NCBI GenBank assembly: GCA_027031485.1
Contig: JALVQI010000045.1
Location: forward strand, 1-47,061
DNA length: 47,061 nucleotides
From: Candidatus Aminicenantota bacterium
Lineage (GTDB): Bacteria > Acidobacteriota > Aminicenantia > JAMOAD01
Direction: 5' to 3'
Shown here: in pieces, positions 34,764-42,792 of the stretch
Layout of the letters: each line of letters starts with the position of its first letter
Numbering within the stretch: the stretch's first letter is position 1
The notes under the pieces: model-generated
Told to the model about the DNA's origin: nothing
The model's input: only the letters and a program-made list of their open reading frames with translations
The model's database searches: none
Made by a program: the position numbers and the translations under genes

Positions 34764-36382
34764 GTCTTCAAAGAATGCATGTATTAATTCCGATTGATGA
34801 AGAAGCTATTCAAAACGGAGCTCTTGAAGTTAAAAGAAGACTTAACAAAGAATTATTCAAACATAGAGTGGAGGAAGAGGTTAAAGTTCTTGAAACAGGG
34901 CCTATCGGAATTTCAGGAAAAGGTGTGGTTTTAATAGTGTATCCTGACCGAGTTTACTATTATAATGTAAAGCCTAATGATATAAAATGTATAGTTGAAG
35001 AGCACATTTTAAAAGGTAAGGTTTGCACTGAGGTTGAAAACAGCACCGATATTGAAAGAAAGAAAAAGGTTATTGATTATGAAAACATAGGACTTACGAG
35101 AAAACAGCCAAGGGTTGTTCTTGATAAATGTTGTCTTGTTAATACTTTTAATATTGTGGAGGTTATTGCAAGGGGTGGATATGCTGCTCTTGAAAAAATA
35201 TTGGAAGAAAAAATTTCGCCTGAAGCTGTTATTGAAGAGATAAAAAAGTCAGGTTTAAGAGGAAGAGGAGGTGCCGGGTTTCCTACGGGGTTAAAGTGGG
35301 AATTTACGAGAAAAGCATCAGGTGATGAAAAATTTGTGATTTGCAATGCGGATGAGGGAGAACCCGGAACTTATAAGGACAGATTGATTCTTGAAGGGGA
35401 TCCCCACAAACTCATAGAGGCAATGATTATAGCCGGCTATGCTGTTGGTGCTGAGAAAGGATATATCTATGTAAGAGGAGAGTATGAACTTTCAATAAAA
35501 AGATTAAGCAAAGCCATTGAGGATGCAAAGAACATGAATCTTTTGGGAGAAAACATCCTTGAAACCGGGCTAAATTTTGATTTAGAGGTAAAAAAAGGAG
35601 CCGGAGCATATGTATGCGGAGAGGAAACAGCTTTAATAGAATCTCTTGAAGGTAAGAGAGGTCAGCCGAGAATAAAACCTCCCTATCCTGTTACAAACGG
35701 ATTATGGCAAAAGCCAACTGTTGTAAATAATGTTGAAACCCTTGCAAATGTTCCTGCAATAATACTGAGAGGTGCCGATTGGTACAGAAGCCTGGGGACG
35801 AATAAATCTCCCGGCACAAAGGTTTTCACTGTATTGGGAGATGTTGAATATCCGGGATTAATAGAGGTTGAAATGGGGACACCTTTAAGAGAAATAATAA
35901 ATGCCTATGGCGGGGGGGTTAAAAATGGCAAAAAGTTTAAGGCGGCTCTTGTAGGAGGTGCTGCCGGAGTTTTTCTCCCTGAAAAACTTCTCAATGTTAG
36001 AATGGATTTTGAAAATTTAAAGGAGCACACAGCGGTTTTGGGTTCGGGAGCAATCCTTGTGATGAATGAGGATGCCTCAATAGTGGAGATGCTCTTTTCA
36101 ATACTGAAATTCTTTGCCCATGAATCCTGCGGACAGTGTTCTCCCTGCAGAATAGGTACAAGACATCTTCTTGAGCTTATTTATAAAATAAAGACCGGGG
36201 AAGGTGAGCCCGAGGATCTGGATAAAATGCTACACATTGCGGAAACCATGAGAAATCTCTCACTCTGTCCGTTAGGACAATCGGTTATTATGCCGGTCGC
36301 AAGCGCTATAAATAATTTTAAAGAGGATTTTATTGAAAAAATTAATAATAAAAATAATATGAAGGAGGTCTCATATGCCTGA
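34760..36382 (+). CDS. hydB: NuoF-like hydrogenase subunit HydB, reduced form
   Basis: FMN- and NADH-binding subunit. The core is intact: [15 protein letters not shown] (about residue 170), NADEGEPGTYKDR, SLBB, and [11 protein letters not shown] with LCPLGQ (about 455-505). Two parts seen in bifurcating HydB proteins are missing. First, the N-terminal thioredoxin-like domain lacks cluster cysteines: where the fusion protein has ETGCMGPC, this one has ETGPIGIS. Second, the chain ends about 30 residues after the N3 site at residue 540, with no C-terminal 2[4Fe-4S] ferredoxin domain. It therefore carries fewer clusters than the Thermotoga-type subunit. It overlaps hydC by four bases and hydA by eight. 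Confidence 0.92.
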   Translation: MSLQRMHVLIPIDEEAIQNGALEVKRRLNKELFKHRVEEEVKVLETGPIGISGKGVVLIVYPDRVYYYNVKPNDIKCIVEEHILKGKVCTEVENSTDIERKKKVIDYENIGLTRKQPRVVLDKCCLVNTFNIVEVIARGGYAALEKILEEKISPEAVIEEIKKSGLRGRGGAGFPTGLKWEFTRKASGDEKFVICNADEGEPGTYKDRLILEGDPHKLIEAMIIAGYAVGAEKGYIYVRGEYELSIKRLSKAIEDAKNMNLLGENILETGLNFDLEVKKGAGAYVCGEETALIESLEGKRGQPRIKPPYPVTNGLWQKPTVVNNVETLANVPAIILRGADWYRSLGTNKSPGTKVFTVLGDVEYPGLIEVEMGTPLREIINAYGGGVKNGKKFKAALVGGAAGVFLPEKLLNVRMDFENLKEHTAVLGSGAILVMNEDASIVEMLFSILKFFAHESCGQCSPCRIGTRHLLELIYKIKTGEGEPEDLDKMLHIAETMRNLSLCPLGQSVIMPVASAINNFKEDFIEKINNKNNMKEVSYA

Positions 36383-38153
36383 TAAAGTAAAATTATATAT
36401 TGACGGAAAAGAGATTGAAGTTCCGGCAGGGACAACAATACTTGATGCAGCCAAAAAAGCGGGAGCAACAGTACCAACCCTTTGCTATCATCCGGATTTA
36501 AAACCCACGGGGGCTTGCGGTGTTTGTGTTGTTGAGATTGAAGGCTCACCAATTCCGAAAAGGTCCTGCTGTACTCCCGTGGCTGAAGGAATGAAGGTTA
36601 GGACAAATTCTGTGAAATTAAGACAGATGAGGAAAACAGTGATAGAGATGATCTTATCAAACCATGATGTTGAATGCCCGAGCTGTGTTGCGAACGGAAA
36701 GTGTGAACTTCAAGATCTTGCGAATAATATGGGGGTTGATGTTGATGCGCTATACAAAATCCTTGATTATAAACCTCTTGATGAAACAAGTATAGCGATT
36801 ATAAGGGACCCTAACAAGTGTATTGCATGCGGTAGATGTATAATAGTTTGCAGTGAAGTCCAGACTGTACATGCAATTACATTTGCGGACAGAGGTTTTG
36901 AAGTTAATGTTAATACATTTTTCAAAGAGGGCCTGGGAAACAGTGTATGCGTTAACTGCGGACAGTGTACTGTTTTCTGCCCCACAGGAGCTTTAAAAGA
37001 GAGATCGGAGATAGATTATGTCTGGGAAGCTCTCCTTGATCCGGATAAAATAGTCGTTGTTCAGGAAGCTCCTGCTCTCAGAGTCACTCTCGGAGAGGAG
37101 TTCGGAATGGAACCCGGAACAGTTACTGTTGGTAAAATGTATGCTGCCTTAAAGAGATTGGGCTTTGATTATGTTTTTGATACAAACTTTTCCGCGGATT
37201 TAACAATAATGGAGGAGGGAACAGAACTTGTTAACAGAATAAAAGAGGGAGGGCCTATTCCACTCATAACCTCCTGTTCTCCGGGCTGGATAAAGTTTAT
37301 GGAAACATATTTTCCTGATTTTGCAAAATACACCTCCACCTGCAAATCACCTCAACAGATGTTCGGAACTCTGACAAAAACATATTTTGCAAAGGAGTAT
37401 AATCTTGATCCGTCAAAGATAGTAAGTGTATCAATAATGCCCTGTACAGCCAAAAAGTTTGAGGCGAGAAGGCCTGAGATGAGAGATTCAGGCTATCAGG
37501 ATGTTGACTATGTGTTGACCACAAGGGAATTTGTCAGAATGATAAAAGAGTCAGGGATTGACTTTAAGAATCTTCCCGAAGAGAAGGCTGATGATTTAAT
37601 GGGTGCATATACGGGAGCTGCCACGATTTTCGGGGCAACCGGCGGAGTTATGGAGGCAGCGGTAAGATCTGCATACTTTCTTTTAACAGGTGAAAATCTT
37701 AAAAACCTTGACATAGAGGCTGTCAGAGGAATGAAAGGAATAAAAGAGGCTGAACTTGAAATTGCCGGAATGAATCTCAAGGTTGCTGTCGCCCACGGAC
37801 TTGGAAATGCAAGAAAACTTCTTACAAAGGTTAGAAAACAGATTGAGGAGACAGGGAAGAGTGAATATGCATTTATTGAAATTATGGCTTGCCCCGGAGG
37901 ATGTGTCGGTGGTGGCGGACAACCATATGGAAGTGATCTTGCAAGAAGAGCAAGAAGGGGAGAAGGCTTGTATAAAGAGGATAAAGATCTTCCGATGAGA
38001 TGCTCCCATGAAAATCCGGCGGTAAAGAGAGTGTATGAACGATTTCTTGAATCTCCGGGTTCGGATATTGCCCATAGATTGCTGCATACCTGCTATTTTG
38101 AAAGAGACCTTGAGAAGGGGACCTGTGTGAAGGAATTAACCCATAAGCATTAA
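36375..38153 (+). CDS. hydA: [FeFe] hydrogenase catalytic subunit HydA (NuoG-like N-terminus)
   Basis: Produces or oxidises H2 at the H-cluster. In order: [2Fe-2S] domain (Cys37, 48, 51, 65 region), His/Cys [4Fe-4S] motif SNHDVECPSCVANGKC, two ferredoxin motifs (CIACGRCIIVC and CVNCGQCTVFCPTGA), then H-cluster signatures L1 TSCSPGWIKF (about residue 300), L2 MPCTAKKFE (about 355) and L3 MACPGGCVGGGGQP (about 508), and the small-subunit-like end ENPAVKRVYERFLESPGS. At 592 residues it lacks the extra C-terminal [2Fe-2S] domain of the 645-residue Thermotoga enzyme. All three H-cluster motifs are canonical, so it should be active once matured. Confidence 0.96.
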   Translation: MPDKVKLYIDGKEIEVPAGTTILDAAKKAGATVPTLCYHPDLKPTGACGVCVVEIEGSPIPKRSCCTPVAEGMKVRTNSVKLRQMRKTVIEMILSNHDVECPSCVANGKCELQDLANNMGVDVDALYKILDYKPLDETSIAIIRDPNKCIACGRCIIVCSEVQTVHAITFADRGFEVNVNTFFKEGLGNSVCVNCGQCTVFCPTGALKERSEIDYVWEALLDPDKIVVVQEAPALRVTLGEEFGMEPGTVTVGKMYAALKRLGFDYVFDTNFSADLTIMEEGTELVNRIKEGGPIPLITSCSPGWIKFMETYFPDFAKYTSTCKSPQQMFGTLTKTYFAKEYNLDPSKIVSVSIMPCTAKKFEARRPEMRDSGYQDVDYVLTTREFVRMIKESGIDFKNLPEEKADDLMGAYTGAATIFGATGGVMEAAVRSAYFLLTGENLKNLDIEAVRGMKGIKEAELEIAGMNLKVAVAHGLGNARKLLTKVRKQIEETGKSEYAFIEIMACPGGCVGGGGQPYGSDLARRARRGEGLYKEDKDLPMRCSHENPAVKRVYERFLESPGSDIAHRLLHTCYFERDLEKGTCVKELTHKH

Positions 38154-38154
38154 A

Positions 38155-38385
38155 ATGATAGGAACAATAACTGTTATTATGAAGAATAATAAAAAGGCTT
38201 TTGAAATTAATGAAATACTCCATAAAAATGCGGAGAATATCCTGGGGAGAATGGGACTTCCGAAACCGAAAAGCACGGGTTTTATCCTTAGTTTTGTTTT
38301 CAACGGAGAAGAAGAAGCTTTTGGAAATTTAATAAAAGAAATAGAAAATATTTCTGATATAAGAGTAGGGTACTGCAAAATTTAA
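38155..38385 (+). CDS. TM1266-family iron-only hydrogenase system protein, copy 1
   Basis: A 76-residue ACT-like protein with the family pattern GTITVIMKN, NEILHKNAENILGRMGLP and a final RVGYCKI. Members are named as putative regulators of the [FeFe]-hydrogenase system because they lie in these operons; the mechanism is not established. It begins one base after the hydA stop without a clear SD. A second, diverged copy follows. Confidence 0.8.
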   Translation: MIGTITVIMKNNKKAFEINEILHKNAENILGRMGLPKPKSTGFILSFVFNGEEEAFGNLIKEIENISDIRVGYCKI

Positions 38386-38434
38386 TAAAAATTTATCTGA
38401 AGGAAGGGCTGAAGCCTGACCTGAGGAGGTGAAA

Positions 38435-38695
38435 ATGAAAAACAAAAAAAGATTCGGGATTATAGGAATATTTGTCTATAATCCTGAAAACTATCAAAAA
38501 ATCAATTTAACTCTTTCAAACTACTCATCCCTGATAAAGGGACGATTGGGTCTGCCTTTCAATAAGGAGAGGTTGAGGGTAATCTCCATAATTTTTGAAG
38601 GAACGACCGATGATCTGGGTTCCTTATCCGGGAAATTGGGTCAGATCGAGGGAGTTGAGGTTAAAACATTATTATCAAAGGAGGTGTTAAAATGA
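38435..38695 (+). CDS. TM1266-family iron-only hydrogenase system protein, copy 2
   Basis: An 86-residue relative of the previous gene and closer to the family type: FGIIGIFVYN, then SLIKGRLGLPF and EGTTDDLGSLSGKLGQIEGVEVKTL (in part). The ATG at 38435 is six bases after GAGGAGG; the GTG at 38429 would overlap that SD. Two members may act as a heterodimer. The stop overlaps the hydG start in ATGA. Confidence 0.85.
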   Translation: MKNKKRFGIIGIFVYNPENYQKINLTLSNYSSLIKGRLGLPFNKERLRVISIIFEGTTDDLGSLSGKLGQIEGVEVKTLLSKEVLK

Positions 38696-40179
38696 ACGGA
38701 AGTTTAAATTCATGGATTGCAAACAGAATTAAGGAGGAGGAGATAACAAAGTATATGGATAGTGATTCTGATTTTATCAATGATGAGGAGATCTGGGAAA
38801 AGATAGAATCAAATAAAAACCCTGATCCAGAGAGAATAAGAGAGATCTTTGATAAAGCTTTAAGAATTGAAACTCTCACTCCCGATGAAACCGCCATGCT
38901 TATAAATCTTAAGGACCCCGAACTTTATGAGGAGATGAAAGAGGTTGCTTTAAAAATTAAATTAAAGGTTTATGATAACAGAATTGTTACCTTTGCTCCC
39001 CTTTATATGGGAGACTTCTGTGTGAACAATTGTCTCTATTGTGGATTCAGATCTGAAAACAGAGTTATGAAAAGGAAGGTTTTAACTGATGAAGAGATAA
39101 GAAGGGAAACTGAGGTTTTGGCGGGAGAGATTGGCCATAAGAGACTGATTGTGGTGTACGGAGAACACCCGAAAACAGATGTTAACTATATAGAGAACAG
39201 CCTCAGGACAATTTATGATGTCAAAGTCAAGGTGAGAAAGGGATACGGTCAGATTAGAAGAGCAAATGTTAATGCGGCTCCGCTTCAGATAGAAGAACTA
39301 AAAAGATTAAAAGAGGTCGGAATAGGAACCTTTCAGGTGTTTCAGGAAACATATCATCATGAGACATACAGAATGGTCCATCCTGAAAACACATTAAAGG
39401 GAAACTATAAGTGGAGACTTTACTGTATGCACAGAGCTCTTGAAGCGGGTGTCGATGATGTAGGGATAGGCGCTCTGTTCGGCCTTTATGACTGGAGATT
39501 TGAAGTTATGGGGCTTTTGTATCATGCAAGAGAGCTTGAAAGAAAATTCGGTATTGGTCCCCATACAGTTTCATTCCCAAGGCTTGAGCCCGCTGCAAAC
39601 ACTCCCTATGTGGATAAGACAAAATATGCCGTGAGTGATGAGGATTTTGAAAGACTAATTTTAGTCCTGAGACTTGCAATACCATATACGGGTATGATCC
39701 TTACGGCAAGAGAGCCCAGAGAGATAAGAGATCGTGTTATGTCTCTGGGAATAACCCAGACAGATGCTTCCACAAGAATAGGCATAGGGGCTTACAGTGA
39801 CAGATATACTGAACAGGAGCTTGAAAGGCAGCAGTTTTTAATCGGAGATCCCCGTTCACTTGATGAGCTTATCAGAGACCTTGCAAAGATGGGATACATA
39901 ACCTCTTTCTGCACAGCAGGGTACAGATGCGGAAGAACAGGAAAGTGCATAATGGACCTTTTAAGAGCGGGCACAGAGGGCAAATACTGTAAATTAAATG
40001 CAATCACAACATTCAAAGAGTGGCTTTTGGATTTTGCCTCTGAGGATACCGCTAAAATAGGAAATGCCCTTATTGAAAGGGAGCTTAATGATGTTAAAAA
40101 GAAGATGCCGAGGGCATATCCAAAACTTAAGGAGTATCTTGACAGGATAGAAAATGGCGAAAGAGATCTCTACTTTTAA
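38692..40179 (+). CDS. hydG: [FeFe] hydrogenase maturase HydG (tyrosine lyase)
   Basis: Radical SAM enzyme that cleaves tyrosine and supplies the CO- and CN-bearing iron unit of the H-cluster. The SAM cluster motif is CVNNCLYCG (about residue 110) after FAPLYMGDF. The C-terminal second cluster site is YRCGRTGKCIMDLL (about residue 407). The length, 495, fits HydG and excludes ThiH, as does the location beside hydA, hydE and hydF. It overlaps the preceding TM1266 gene by four bases and the next small gene by 26. Confidence 0.96.
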   Translation: MNGSLNSWIANRIKEEEITKYMDSDSDFINDEEIWEKIESNKNPDPERIREIFDKALRIETLTPDETAMLINLKDPELYEEMKEVALKIKLKVYDNRIVTFAPLYMGDFCVNNCLYCGFRSENRVMKRKVLTDEEIRRETEVLAGEIGHKRLIVVYGEHPKTDVNYIENSLRTIYDVKVKVRKGYGQIRRANVNAAPLQIEELKRLKEVGIGTFQVFQETYHHETYRMVHPENTLKGNYKWRLYCMHRALEAGVDDVGIGALFGLYDWRFEVMGLLYHARELERKFGIGPHTVSFPRLEPAANTPYVDKTKYAVSDEDFERLILVLRLAIPYTGMILTAREPREIRDRVMSLGITQTDASTRIGIGAYSDRYTEQELERQQFLIGDPRSLDELIRDLAKMGYITSFCTAGYRCGRTGKCIMDLLRAGTEGKYCKLNAITTFKEWLLDFASEDTAKIGNALIERELNDVKKKMPRAYPKLKEYLDRIENGERDLYF

Positions 40180-40420
40180 CAGAATTGAAAATTATCTTAA
40201 GGAGATATCGAAGAAAACGGAGTGCGGAGGTATCTGGATTTCCGAAAGGATGGGCAGGAGAATCTCCTTTGTCTGCGGAGTTAGGCCATCGGATTTTGAA
40301 CCTCCTGAAATATTCAAAATCAATGAAAGGTATTTGCTTTTATGCGAAAAGCCTGATAGATTAGAAAATATCATTGAAAATATATTAAAAAAATTGAGAG
40401 AGGCTTTAGATGAGAGTTGA
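40154..40420 (+). CDS. Unknown 88-residue protein in the maturation operon
   Basis: I do not recognise the family. It starts inside hydG and ends inside aspA, so it is translated as part of a coupled series. The sequence has three cysteines (TECGGIW, FVCGVRP, LLLCEKP), a beta-rich centre and a helical C-terminus (ENIIENILKKLREAL). The single-strand order and overlaps on both sides argue for a real gene. A role in cluster assembly or in handing ammonia or substrate between neighbours is possible but only a guess. Confidence 0.7.
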   Translation: MAKEISTFNRIENYLKEISKKTECGGIWISERMGRRISFVCGVRPSDFEPPEIFKINERYLLLCEKPDRLENIIENILKKLREALDES

Positions 40421-41816
40421 AAGAGATTCTCTTGGTGAAAGACAGCTACCTGACAATATTTATTATGGGATTCATACGTTGAGGGCTGTTGAAAATTTTC
40501 CTCTGAGCGAGTATAAAATACCTGCGGAATTTATAGTTGCATTTGCAGAGGTTAAGTTAGCCGCTGCTAAAACAAACAGTGAGTTGGGTTATCTTCCTTC
40601 GGAAAAGGCTGAGCCTATTATAAAAGCGTGCGAAGAGCTTATTTCAGGGAATTTTCATCAATGTATTGTTGTTGATCCCTTTCAGGGAGGAGCGGGAACA
40701 TCAACAAATATGAATTTTAATGAGGTAATTGCAAATATTGCTCTTGAAAAAGCGGGAAGAAAAAAGGGGGATTATGGGTTCATACATCCACTTCATCATG
40801 TTAATATGCATCAATCAACAAATGATGTTTATCCCACAGCTGTAAAACTTGCGATTTTGAGGGAGCTTAAAAGGCTCGAATCCGAGGTGACTTTACTTCA
40901 GGATGCTTTTCAAAAAAATGAATTTGAATTTAAGGATATAGTGAAATTGGGAAGAACAGAACTTCAGGATGCTGTTCCCATGACTCTGGGTATGGAGTTC
41001 GGAGCCTATGCCGAGGCAATAGCAAGGGATAGATGGAGAATCTTTAAATCAAGGGAGAGGATTAAGGTTGTAAACCTCGGAGGAACAGCAATAGGAACAG
41101 GTTTGGGAGCGGCAAAGGACTATATTTTAAAGGTAACGGAAAATTTAAGAAAGATAACGGGTTTGAATCTTGCAAGAGCTGAAAATCTTGTTGATGCAAC
41201 TCAGAATCTTGACTCCTATGTGGAAGTATTCGGAATGCTCAAAGCCTATGCTGTAAATCTTTTTAAAATATCCAATGATCTGAGACTACTCTCCTCGGGA
41301 CCTGAGGGAGGAATAGGAGAGATAATTTTGCCTCCAGTTCAGTCAGGCTCTTCAATTATGCCGGGTAAAATAAATCCTGTCATACCGGAGGCAGTTGGAC
41401 AGATTGCATTAAAAATAATGGGAAATGAGACAATCGTTTCAAATATAGCATCTTCTGGAAATCTTGAATTAAATCAATTTTATCCGCTACTTGCCTTTAC
41501 CTTTCTGGAATCCTTAAAACTTCTCCTGAACATTACGGTGATTTTCAGAGAAAAGTGTGTTAAAGGTATAAAAGCAAACAAAGAGAAAATATTGAATAAT
41601 CTTGGCAAAAGCAAAACAATTGCCACTGTTCTTGTCCCTCTTTTAGGCTATGAAAAGGTTGAGGAAATTATAAAAAAAGCTGAAAGGGGAAATTTTTCAA
41701 TAGAGGAAATATTAAAAAAAGAAAATATTCTTTCGGAAGAGGAAATAAAAAATTTGCTGAATCCGAAGAGGATGCACAAATTGGGATATACAAAGGATGA
41801 ACTTAAAAGAGATTAA
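40410..41816 (+). CDS. aspA: Aspartate ammonia-lyase
   Basis: Splits aspartate into fumarate and ammonia. Family motifs: GGAGTSTNMNFNEVIAN (about residue 90), HHVNMHQSTNDVYPTA, LGRTELQDAVPMTLG, and the mobile SS loop signature GSSIMPGKINP (about 314) with the catalytic Ser. GTSTNMN and the SS loop fit aspartase; fumarase C is the nearest alternative. It lies between maturase genes and overlaps hydE by 20 bases. Ammonia has been proposed as the source of the bridging amine of the H-cluster, so it may serve maturation, or feed fumarate to the fumarase in this window. Confidence 0.9.
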   Translation: MRVERDSLGERQLPDNIYYGIHTLRAVENFPLSEYKIPAEFIVAFAEVKLAAAKTNSELGYLPSEKAEPIIKACEELISGNFHQCIVVDPFQGGAGTSTNMNFNEVIANIALEKAGRKKGDYGFIHPLHHVNMHQSTNDVYPTAVKLAILRELKRLESEVTLLQDAFQKNEFEFKDIVKLGRTELQDAVPMTLGMEFGAYAEAIARDRWRIFKSRERIKVVNLGGTAIGTGLGAAKDYILKVTENLRKITGLNLARAENLVDATQNLDSYVEVFGMLKAYAVNLFKISNDLRLLSSGPEGGIGEIILPPVQSGSSIMPGKINPVIPEAVGQIALKIMGNETIVSNIASSGNLELNQFYPLLAFTFLESLKLLLNITVIFREKCVKGIKANKEKILNNLGKSKTIATVLVPLLGYEKVEEIIKKAERGNFSIEEILKKENILSEEEIKNLLNPKRMHKLGYTKDELKRD

Positions 41817-42792
41817 AGAATTTTTAAAGGGTGCTGATGATAAACTTCTCTTTTCTCAGGGTGAGAGTATCAGGGAAAAGTATTTTGGCAAAGAGGTTTA
41901 TTTAAGAGGCATAGTTGAATTTTCAAATGTTTGCAAAGAAAAGTGTTTGTACTGCGGATTAAGATGCTCAAACAGGGAACTTAAAAGATACAGACTTACC
42001 TTTGATGAAATATTGGAAGCTGTGGAGCTTGTAAGAAAAAGCAGGTTGGGAACAGTTGTTCTTCAATCGGGAAATGATCCCTCTTATACAACTGAATTTA
42101 TTGAAAGTATTATCAGGGAGATAAAGAAAAGATACGGAAACTCCATTGCAATAACCCTTTCTTTAGGGGAGAGAGATTATGATGAGTTAAAGAGATGGAG
42201 AGACGCGGGAGCCGACAGATATCTTTTAAAGGTTGAAACCTTTGATAAGAAGCTCTATGAAAAGATGAGACCAGGAAGAAAGCTCAGCGAAAGATTAAAG
42301 CTCATAGAATACCTTATGAAACTTGGTTATGAGGTGGGTTCGGGAATTATAGTTGATTTACCTGAGATGACAGATGAGATTCTGGCAAATGATCTCCTTG
42401 AACTATCTTCTCTCGGATTGCATATGATAGCCTCAGGTCCATTTATTCCCCACAATAAAACCCCTCTTTATGAATATCCTTCGGGCGACCTAAAAAGATC
42501 TTTGAGGGCAATTGCGCTTTTGAGAATTTTAAACAAATATTCAAATATTCCATCAACAAGTGCGATGGCTTCTCTGTCTAAAGATGCAAGAATCCGGGGG
42601 CTTATTGTGGGCGCAAATGTTATTATGCCCTCTCTTACTCCATTGAGGGTTAGAAAACTTTACAATATTTATCCGGGGAAGAATGAGAGTGATAGCTCTG
42701 CTCTTGAAGATGTTGAAAAAATAAAAAATCTTATAAGCTCGTCCGGATTTATTCCTTCGGAATCAATCGGAAATTACAAAGGAGGAAACTGA
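41797..42792 (+). CDS. hydE: [FeFe] hydrogenase maturase HydE
   Basis: Radical SAM maturase of the H-cluster. The cluster motif CKEKCLYCG is at about residues 46-54 after LRGIVEFSNV. Other family blocks: VVLQSGNDPSYTTEF, LSLGERDYDELKRWRDAGADRYLLKVET and IVDLPEMTDEILANDL, then SGPFIPHNKTPL (parts shown). At 331 residues it is slightly short. BioB is excluded by the context and by these blocks. The start lies inside aspA, and the stop shares a base with the hydF start. Confidence 0.95.
   Translation: MNLKEIKEFLKGADDKLLFSQGESIREKYFGKEVYLRGIVEFSNVCKEKCLYCGLRCSNRELKRYRLTFDEILEAVELVRKSRLGTVVLQSGNDPSYTTEFIESIIREIKKRYGNSIAITLSLGERDYDELKRWRDAGADRYLLKVETFDKKLYEKMRPGRKLSERLKLIEYLMKLGYEVGSGIIVDLPEMTDEILANDLLELSSLGLHMIASGPFIPHNKTPLYEYPSGDLKRSLRAIALLRILNKYSNIPSTSAMASLSKDARIRGLIVGANVIMPSLTPLRVRKLYNIYPGKNESDSSALEDVEKIKNLISSSGFIPSESIGNYKGGN

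Noticed and set aside
38692-40179. ThiH (thiamine tyrosine lyase)
   Set aside because: The C-terminal CGRTGKC cluster site and the hydrogenase neighbours identify HydG.
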